Positions 18,701-25,975 of a stretch of DNA of 29,075 bases are shown here, piece by piece (within the stretch, counting starts at the first letter, position 1; each line of letters begins with the position of its first letter). Made by a program: the position numbers and the translations under genes. The notes under the pieces were generated by a model, which saw only the letters and a program-made list of their open reading frames with translations, did not search any database and was not told the DNA's origin. Origin of the DNA: Perkinsus marinus ATCC 50983 (taxonomy: Eukaryota > Perkinsozoa > Perkinsida > Perkinsidae); NCBI RefSeq assembly GCF_000006405.1, contig NW_003206658.1:1280501-1309575 (forward strand), in the 5' to 3' direction.

Positions 18701-21200
18701 GGCCGAAAGTGAATGTCTATGACCTGACCAAGAAGAATCATTTCGACATCTCCCTCTTTGAAAGGCTTATCAACGTTGGTGTTCCCTTTGCAAGGTTGAA
18801 CACGCAGCTGAGAATGCGGCCAGAGGTGAGTCAGTTGGTGAAGCACTTCTACGTGGACGGCTTGACGGACCATGACAGGGTGAAGGGCTATGACCGAGTC
18901 GGAGGCGTGGCGACTGATGTGTATTTCGTGGATCATCGGGAGAAGGAGCAAGCCTTTGAGGGGACCTCGAAACGCAACGACTTTGAGGCTAGGTTTGCCG
19001 CAAGGTTGGCGTCGTACTTGGTCCGAACACAGCAGTACAACGCTGAGGATATCACGTTGCTCACTCCGTATATTGGGCAGAAGAGGCTCATTAGGAGTTA
19101 CCTCGATGGAGATCTGAAGAGGAGCGCTGATGGTGTGAAGGCGGGCGCCCGTGTGGTGACCATTGACGACTACCAAGGGGAGGAGAATAAGGTTGTTATA
19201 CTCTCTTTGGTGAGGTCTAATAAGGCCCGGAAGGTGGGCTTCACTGGCATTGAAAACCGCGTTATTGTGGCTATGTCACGGGCAAAGGAGGGTATGTATA
19301 TACTGGGAAACGCGGAGATGTTCGAGAACGAGGCCAACTGGGAAGTCATCGTAGCTCGGCTGAGGGCTCAGGCGCGAATTGGACCGGCGTTGACACTGCA
19401 GTGTCGAGTGCATCCAGACCAGTTTGAACAAGTTGCCAGGCCGGAGGATTTCCTGCATGTAAAGGATGGTGGCTGTCGACTCCCCTGCCGTCGCTTGCTG
19501 GACCGCTGTGGTCATAGGTGTCCGCTGAACTGCCATGTGTTTGACCACGCTCAAGTTTGCTGTGATAAGCCTTGTGACAGGGCGAGGCCGGCAGGGTGTG
19601 GCCATAGATGTAGCCATCTCTGTTGGGAATGCACTAGGGCCGGCTCGACCCCAGAGGACCCCTGTCCGACCCCTTGCTCGGCTCTGGTGCTTGCGAGGTT
19701 GAGCTGTGGCCACACGAAGAATGTGAGGTGTCACTATCGCGAGGATGAGGTCGAGTTGAGATGCCATAGAGCGGTGACGGTGGAGCTCCCATGTGGGCAT
19801 CCTTTGGCCACCTCCTGCTTCAAGTCTCAGAGGCCCGTCACGGAGCTGCTCTGTGAGTTCACTAAGAAAGTCCGAGTTGAAGCTTGTGGTCATGAAGTCA
19901 CTCAGAAGTGCCATGATGTTCCTAGATGTGGTCAACGGTGCGAACAGGAGCTCACCTGTGGTCACGTGTGCCCGAAAAGGTGTTATCCTCCACATTCCCA
20001 TGAAGGGGTCCAGTGTGAGGAAGCCTGTGAGGAGACGCTGGCTTGTGGTCACTACTGTGAGGAGAAGTGTGGGCAACCTCATACGCGTCTGTGTAGGGAG
20101 GAATGTGGCCTCCAGTGTCTGCATGGGTATACCTGTGGCAAGCCCTGTAATGAGCTCTGCGTGCCCTGTCGAGAGAAGTGCCTGTGGAAGTGCTCACATT
20201 ACGAGTGCACGAAGCTGTGTTATCAGCCTTGTGACCGTCCTAGATGCGATCATCCATGTGAACGGGAGTTGGAGTGTGGGCATGCGTGCCAGGGATTGTG
20301 TGGTGAGCCCTGTCCCCTGTGCCCGGTCTGTTACCATGATGTGGCATGTGGTATCTCCTTTGAGGACATTGGCTCGGCGGTGGCGACTGGGGGTAGGGTC
20401 TACACTCTACCAGAATGCGGTCACACCTTCTACTTGGACGGTCTGGACCAGTAAGTAGCCTTGCGGCGTATCTTCGCACCGCGAAGATTTTGGTTGATTG
20501 TAATTTTATATGTGTGTTTAGATATATGAAGTATAATCCTACTCGTGGAGAGCACCAGGCCATTCAGCTGAGGGCGTGTCCGGTATGCAGAGAGCCGATA
20601 TTCACCGCTCCAAGGTGGGTCGGTAGACTGCGAGAGAGGTCAGGATTGAGATGCATTTGTGAGCGTCGTTGAGTGGGCTCACTCATGTTGAATTATATGT
20701 TCACTTTTCTCAGCTGAGCTCAGAAGTTTCCTTGATAATAGAAGCTTACGTATAAGAATTTTCGTAAATCTCCTCAGAATTTTCGTATTGCAGCCAACAT
20801 ACGTAGTTGATCATGTGCATAGTTTTCCACGCCGTACTTCATTCGAGTCGTTATCAGATACGGTAACATCATCAAAGCCCAGTTGGAGCTGGTGGCTAGG
20901 GTCAAGGAAAGGTTCATAGCCGCCTCGAGGGAGTTGACTCTCCAAGATCGTCAAGAGATCAACAGGGCGATGCAGAGCGAACGAGGAGTGCTAGGGGCTG
21001 CTGCTGGGCACTGGTACGCATGTCCCAACGGGCATCCTTACTTCATCGCTGACTGTGGTGGTGCCAATCAAATAACGAGATGTCCGGATTGTGGGGCATC
21101 TATAGGGGGAAGGAGTTACAGAATCGAAAGTGGCAACCGCTTTGTTGCCGACTTTGCGGGGGAAAATGCAACTCCACAGTGGCCGAACCAGGGGGAATGA
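15727..21200 (+). CDS. ZNFX1: ZNFX1-like helicase with CCCH, NF-X1, RING-like and RZ zinc fingers
   Basis: Four exons, 15727-17242, 17294-20450, 20522-20614 and 20858-21200, encode about 1702 residues. Order of parts: a CCCH finger at residues 5-23 (CHFYGRGNCRNGESCRFSH); a helical N-terminal domain; a UPF1-like SF1 helicase with Walker A GPPGTGKS (about 506-513, split by the first intron), VVVIEEAGE (about 940), IGDHQQLRP (about 968), TIDDYQGEENKVV (about 1128) and ENRVIVAMSRAKEG (about 1160); many NF-X1 fingers (about 1235-1515, CGH..C); a RING-like set (CPVCYHD ... CGHTF ... CPVCREP); and an RZ finger (HWYACPNGHPYFIADCGG ... CPDCG). ZNFX1 proteins act in small-RNA silencing and RNA surveillance elsewhere; that role here is inference. 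Motif II reads EEAG instead of DEAD/DEAA. An acidic insert lies near 18000-18170. The plain ATG at 15727 gives MAPSC, matching the start of the neighbouring CCCH gene. Confidence 0.93.
20468..20491 (+). repeat. Shared intron motif (introner-like), copy 2
   Basis: Inside the 71-nt intron 20451-20521 of the helicase gene. It reads GTATCTTCGCACCGCGAAGA followed by TTT; ATCTTCGC and GCGAAGAT form a perfect 8-bp stem with a 3-nt loop. Sense to transcription. Confidence 0.75.
20693..20836 (+). repeat. Family A element in helicase intron 3
   Basis: Contains TTGAATTATATGTTCACTTT, TCTCAGCTGAGCTC, ACATACGTAGTTGATCATGT and ends GTTTTCCACGCCG. It makes up most of the 243-nt intron 20615-20857 that separates the RING-like and RZ finger exons. 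Confidence 0.75.
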
Positions 21201-21837
21201 GGTTAGAGACTTTTGATAGATCAGTCGTGATTTTCTTATAGTACTTGGAGTTGCGCTTTTTAATAGGAATGTCGACATCATCGTTCGTCCGAAAGTGGGT
21301 TAAAACGTTCAAATATTCCCTCTCTTGGTACATTTCAAGCTAATACGGCCGTGTACTTCGTGTGTTCCTCCACTCGTTTTTTTGGTTTTTTGTAAACTTC
21401 GTTCGAATTGGCTGTTGACAGAGTAGTAGTGCCAAGTGGCTTCCTGTGTTGATATGAGAAGCTCTCAAGACAGTTACTGTGTTGATCATTCTATCATCTG
21501 GGTAAGAGGAGGAAGTGTGTGTAGTTGGAGGCGAGCCAGAGTTGCGGATTGCTCATGAAGGGTTGTCGGGATGCTCTGCTCTCTCAGTAGTTGGAACAGT
21601 GGGGAGCCTCAGAGGCAGAAACGTTCGAGAAGGTCCAATCGCCCGCCCTGTCTGTGATGCTTATTGGTCATAGGCCTCTGGGTCTTCGGTGCGAAGGGGC
21701 GGAGCTCGCTGAGCTTCTTATCAAGAATTCAGCGGGCTGCTATTGAAATTATTTTGGAAATTGGGTGACTAAAAACAAAAAGTGCAACAACGTAAGCTCC
21801 GCTCGCTCCGCAATTTAGGAAATGCCAGCTGTGATCA
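21201..21837. other. Gap after helicase gene with older duplication trace
   Basis: 21585-21676 resembles 22049-22115 (shared TAGTTG.AACA, GCAGAAACGTT and CATAGGCC/GATAGGCC). In this copy a further sequence of roughly 150 bp has been inserted before the decayed CCCH start at 21838; it carries GAAGGGGCGGAGCTC, also found near 28868. No gene supported. Confidence 0.5.
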
Positions 21838-21985
21838 AAGGAGTTCATCATGTGTAGCTGTTATGCATGTGTTGGAGAACAATTGCTTGTTTGCGTGACG
21901 ACGCCATTCTGCCGCTGTGATGAGGATGGTCTCCCGTGTCCACGAGGTTCGCGTTGTCCGTTCTCCCGAAGAGAACGGACAGGTA
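21838..21985 (+). pseudogene. Decayed copy of the start of the CCCH gene
   Basis: 21838-21955 aligns almost base for base with 22138-22255, the leader and first codons of the intact CCCH gene (GAGTTCATC..GTGTAGCTG, GAACAATTGCTTGTTTGC). The ATG is lost (CGTGACGACGCC in place of CCTGATGGCGCC) and the frame after it reads C-x8-C-x5-C-x3-R, so the zinc-binding His is also gone. Similarity fades after about 21960. It is a tandem duplicate of a host gene start, probably not translated. Confidence 0.7.
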
Positions 21986-22194
21986 CCTGCTTAGTCGGTC
22001 TGTTACCTCTTTGAGAGCCCTGGGTAAGTGTAGGGATGGTGACACGAGTCCCAATAGTTGAAACACTAAGAAGTTTTAGCGGCGGAAACGTTTGACAGGT
22101 TCCGATCGGTGATAGGCCTTATCTCTCTCGTATTTGGGAGTTCATCGCGTGTAGCTGCTATGAAGGTTTTGTAGAACAATTGCTTGTTTGCCTG

Positions 22195-23025
22195 ATGGCG
22201 CCACCCTGCCGCTATCATGAGGATGGTATTCGTTGCCCACGAGGTTTGACATGTCGATACTATCACAACCCACTTCGAGGAGCGGCCTTGATTCGGTGTC
22301 AGTTCTATGATCATGGTCATTGCAGATTTGGTAGACAATGTCAGTTTCTGCACTCTGATGAGAAGCACCCAGCATGTCACTTCTACGCTCGTGGTCGGTG
22401 CCGCAACGGTGACACGTGTAAGTTCTCTCATGCTGAGGAGGTTGTTGCTGCTAAGCCGGTTTGTCATTTCTTTGTGAAGGGCGAGTGTAAGAATGGTGAC
22501 ACGTGTCGCTTCCTACATCAACAGCAAGAGGAAGAGACTATAGACTCGCCTAAAGCGCTTGTTATCTTCCTCGAACGTTTGAGTCACCACAAGGGCGCAC
22601 GCTTCTGTTTGGAAGCCCTTCTTAAACAGAAAGAGTCTGTTCGAGATTTCCTCGGTGATTTGGGATTCTGTGATATCACCAAGCTATACTCTATCTTGGA
22701 TCGTTGTGGAAAGGTCGATGACAAGAAGGAATATGAGGAGCTCATAAGTACCTTGGGGAGATCACTTGTAATGAAGTCGCTGTTTCACATCGGTTACATT
22801 ACTCGCGAGACCGACCTAATCGTGTGTACAAAAGTGTTGGTGGACGCTGCCAGACTCGGGCGGGGTTGTGATTGGGGGCTTCCAATAGCTCTGCTGAGGA
22901 GGCGAATAAAGGAGTTGAAGATCGACAGTGAGCTGCTGGAAGGCTTGCTGATGAGGTTAGGGACCTACAGAAGAAAACCTCGTCCACCTGTCATCTCGGT
23001 CGGGGTCTTACAGAGAGGTGGCTGA
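22195..23025 (+). CDS. Four-finger CCCH protein, helicase-less paralog of the ZNFX1-like N-terminus
   Basis: The ATG at 22195 gives 276 residues. Four CCCH fingers lie at residues about 5-24, 35-53, 61-79 and 90-108; the third (CHFYARGRCRNGDTCKFSH) is nearly the finger of the neighbouring helicase. Residues about 120-255 resemble the helicase's N-terminal helical domain: the stretch ILDRCGKVDDKKEYEELIST parallels VLGRCAVAFDKGAYEEVIRS, and CTKVLVDAARLGRG parallels CMRVLVEVGRVDPV. There is no helicase, NF-X1 or RING part, and none is visible downstream before the kinase gene. CCCH fingers usually bind RNA. The likely origin is partial duplication of the helicase gene, with later finger expansion, or fusion with another CCCH gene. 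It could act as a partner or competitor of the helicase; that is inference. A single exon is assumed. Confidence 0.82.
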   Translation: MAPPCRYHEDGIRCPRGLTCRYYHNPLRGAALIRCQFYDHGHCRFGRQCQFLHSDEKHPACHFYARGRCRNGDTCKFSHAEEVVAAKPVCHFFVKGECKNGDTCRFLHQQQEEETIDSPKALVIFLERLSHHKGARFCLEALLKQKESVRDFLGDLGFCDITKLYSILDRCGKVDDKKEYEELISTLGRSLVMKSLFHIGYITRETDLIVCTKVLVDAARLGRGCDWGLPIALLRRRIKELKIDSELLEGLLMRLGTYRRKPRPPVISVGVLQRGG

Positions 23026-23600
23026 AGAGATGACGGTTTCGTGTGCGGAAGAAGTTGACTTGTTTTTTTGTGCTATTTACTGTTCTTGGAACTGCATTTG
23101 TGTCGACCTGGATCGTGGAGGTTCTCTCGTGATTTAATGAGTAGTTTTACATATAGCTGCTAGGAGGCTTGCGCTTAGTTGAGATACAATGGAAGGAGGT
23201 TACCGAAATCTCGACTGGAGACGTGTGTGAAACGGCTGGTCGCAGGTTCGATCCCGGCCCCCTGCGTTTCTCCAACACTGAAAGTCTTCGTGTCGAGTTG
23301 CGCTTCTGTTCAGTATTTCATAGGAGGTGTGCTTCAACAGGAGTTCGTAATGGCATGCGTTATTGAATTTGCACGCATGCGCTCTTACTGGTAGGCCTTA
23401 TTGAGTTTGCACGCATGCGCTCGAGGTTGTATGGAGTTCTTGCTGTGTCCTGTTATACTCACCATCGAGATCGCCTAGTTGAATTTAGTCACTTTCAATA
23501 GAGACTTCTATTACGCAGATCACGTTGTGATTAGTACTAGGTCGCAGTTCTGTTGGCCGTCTATGTGACATGCTTGCTATAGTAACATTAGTGTTCAGTA
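23026..23600. other. Gap with a tRNA B-box-like sequence
   Basis: No gene supported. AGGTTCGATCCCGG at 23246-23259 matches a pol III B box, flanked by CGCAGG ... CCTGCG, but no complete tRNA cloverleaf can be drawn. A short direct repeat (GAATTTGCACGCATGCGCTC / GAGTTTGCACGCATGCGCTC) lies at 23366-23422. Confidence 0.4.
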
Positions 23601-25520
23601 ATGGCATCTGGGTTCAATCACATCCTGGCTGATCGAGAGAACGACCAGCATGCAGAGAATCGTCATGGAGTGTCTCCAGTTGATAAGGCTCTGGTGATGG
23701 AGAAGGCGCCTATCTTCTCGGTAGGCTGGGAGTTGTTGTTAATGTGTATATGCAGTCGCTGGGAATTGAACCTGGGTGTTTGCTATGAGTTGTATGACTC
23801 GTACCGTTTGAGTATTGTTACTGATTCCTGATGGCCTTCGTTGCTTTCAGCGTAATGACATCGATATTGGAATGAAGCTCGGGAGTGGGAAGTTCGGCAA
23901 TGTCTATGTGGCGAGGTGAATTTTGTGGCGCGTGACGGTTGTCTAACCTGATCTTCTCTTAGGGAAAGGAGGAGTCACTTTGTCTTCGCTTTGAAAGTAC
24001 TTCACAAAAAACAGCTGATCAAGGCAAGTCCGAAGCCGGCATATTCAAGATTGATGCGCATCGTTTTAGCACGGCGTCGAGCATCAGCTTAGAAGGGAAA
24101 TTGAGATTCAGTCTCATCTACGTCACGTTAATATCCTACGGTACGTCAGTGGGAATCTTTAGGTTGATGAAGGAAGATACGGTTTAGGTTGTTCAACTAC
24201 TTCTGGGATGAGAAGTGTGTATATCTCATGTTAGAAATGGCTCCTGGAGGAGAGCTGTATAAGATGCTCACGGAGAAGGTATCTTGGAGTATCTTGCGCA
24301 CAGCGAAGATTTTTCTGGGGTGTATATTTTAGACTCGCTTTTCGGAGGCTAGAAGTGCGTGGTATATGCGACAAATGGTGTTGGCGATCCAATACTGTCA
24401 TAAGAAGCATGTAATTCACAGAGATATCAAGCCGGAGAATATCCTCATCGGTGAGCACAGCGCACAGCGAAGATTTTCTTCTCTGCGTTGTAGGTCTTAA
24501 TGATACGCTGAAAATAGCCGACTTTGGCTGGTCAGTTCATGCACCCAATTCGAGACGGGAGACTTTCTGTGGAACTTTGGTGAGAGCACCGTGGTGGTGG
24601 AGTTGTGATTTTTACGGTAGTGATACTTTAGGACTACTTGCCTCCAGAAATGGTTGGTTCACAGAAACACGACTTTGGTGTTGACATTTGGGGACTAGGC
24701 GTACTTGCGTAATAAGGGTTGTGCATTTGAGTTTGGCCGGTTGGCTGATTATGGCAGAGTGTGGTACGGCTCTAGGATGAAGTTCAGGTATGAGTTCCTG
24801 GTTGGGTCCCCGCCCTTTGAAGATGAGTCTAAGAAAGCTACATATCAGAAGATCAAGAACGTCGATGTGAAGTTCCCGAGCTTTCTCAGTCGGCAGGCGA
24901 TCAGCCTCATACGGGTAGGATTATTTCCCGAGCCTCAACAGAGGGGTGTTGATCTCTCATGGGAATTCATCTGTTTATCGCATAGTGCGATATAGAAAGT
25001 GTTTACTGTATATAGAAAGTGTTTACTGTATATAGAAAGTGTTATGTTGACTGCTGTAGGGTATGCTGGTAAAGGATCCATCGAAGAGAATGAGCTTAGA
25101 AGATATTCTCCGTCACCCGTGGATAAGGCAGCAATGTGAACACCCTGAAGCCAAGAAAAGGTGAATACTAGTCGGGTCGTATACAATGGAGTTTCACCTG
25201 TTTTACGCGAAGTGGCGTATTACGCGATATTCGCGGTGATATGCAGTAGTTGTGAAATATATAGTTTTCACTAGTGTTTTTCATATCACGGCTCGTGAGA
25301 CCCCAGTGATGTTAGCAGGAGCGTATTCGCCTTGTTGCATTTCTACATGTGCCGAATTATGTTATTTTCTACTTGTGTGTTGAGCGAATTGCTCCCTGAG
25401 CTCAGCACTTGGCGATGATTTCGAGTAATTGTTTTGTGCAGGTGTCTCGAGAGATACGGCGGGCATCCTGACATAGGGGACGAGGGCAAGCCGACGGCAG
25501 CGAAGAAGCTGAAGATCTAA
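23601..25520 (+). CDS. AURK: Aurora-type serine/threonine kinase
   Basis: Eleven exons: 23601-23720, 23851-23915, 23963-24023, 24070-24140, 24188-24278, 24333-24450, 24494-24579, 24632-24708, 24788-24914, 25060-25160 and 25442-25520, all phase-consistent, giving 331 residues. A 40-residue N-terminus precedes the kinase domain: glycine loop GSGKFGNVY (51-59), ATP Lys73 (FALKVL), alpha-C Glu92 in the [16 protein letters not shown] block, HRDIKPEN (Asp167), DFGWSVHAP (Asp185), and activation loop [17 protein letters not shown], where Thr199 matches the Aurora autophosphorylation site. The Trp after DFG and the [11 protein letters not shown] block are Aurora hallmarks. Aurora kinases govern mitosis, centrosomes or cytokinesis. 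The third intron (24024-24069) uses a GC donor (AAG/GCAAGT); the others are GT-AG. The short, Lys-rich tail ends at TAA 25518. All catalytic residues are present. Confidence 0.95.
24289..24313 (+). repeat. Shared intron motif (introner-like), copy 3
   Basis: In kinase intron 24279-24332, which begins GTATCTTGGA; the motif reads GTATCTTGCGCACAGCGAAG followed by ATTTT. Sense to transcription. Confidence 0.75.
24460..24477 (+). repeat. Shared intron motif (introner-like), copy 4
   Basis: In kinase intron 24451-24493 (43 nt): GCGCACAGCGAAGATTTT fills nearly half of the intron, directly after the donor GTGAGCACA. It lacks the GTATCTT part. Confidence 0.75.
24991..25043 (+). repeat. 20-bp tandem repeat in a kinase intron
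   Basis: TATAGAAAGTGTTTACTGTA is present 2.6 times head to tail within intron 24915-25059, making this intron longer than most of its neighbours. Confidence 0.9.
25188..25305 (+). repeat. Family B element in the last kinase intron
   Basis: Begins ATGGAGTTTCACCTGTTTTA, contains GATATTCGCGGTGATATGCA and TTTTTCATATCACGGCTCGT, and ends GTGAGACCCCAG, a diverged inverted end. It lies in intron 25161-25441. Confidence 0.78.
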
Positions 25521-25975
25521 TTCAAGACGGTCATCACTATCTAGTCTCGTCGTCATGCATGGGCGTAAATGATCAATACCGTTATCATCATCATTCAGGG
25601 GCATACCTATTGATTGGAGTTGTGTTGAAGGAGGTGTGGTAATTCTCCAAGAGAACAGTGCGAAAACTTGTGCTTGAGGTCGACGGCAGTTGTGTATCGT
25701 AGTGGATCAATAAACGTGAAAATATACTACTACACACGAGTACATGTACGGCGCCGCGTCAGATTGTGTGCTGTCTATTTTACAACACCGTTACTCAGTT
25801 TTGATCTGACTAAAATGAAGTGTACGAGCACAAGACAGTAGGATGAGCATTTGAGTATCTGAATGAGCCGCTCGCCTTCTGATGAGATGATCAACTTGTT
25901 CAGAGAAGTTGTTGAGTGCTGGCCGAGTTTTCTCAGACTATTGTCGTACTGGCGCAAACAACTAACGGGGTCTCA
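25521..25975. other. Intergenic gap between kinase and coiled-coil genes
   Basis: No gene supported. AATAAA at about 25709 is placed where a kinase poly(A) signal could be, though signals in this organism are unknown. Confidence 0.4.

Noticed and set aside
18502-20124. Long minus-strand ORFs (224 and 282 codons) opposite the helicase
   Set aside because: They lie antisense to well-conserved helicase and zinc-finger motifs and have no domain of their own.
23721-23850. Possible antisense tRNA in the first kinase intron (GGTTCAATTCCC on the minus strand)
   Set aside because: Only the B-box-like sequence is present; acceptor and T stems do not form.
15727-25520. Idea that CCCH, helicase and kinase genes form an operon-like unit
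   Set aside because: Gaps between them are hundreds of bases, each gene has its own introns, and nothing indicates co-transcription.
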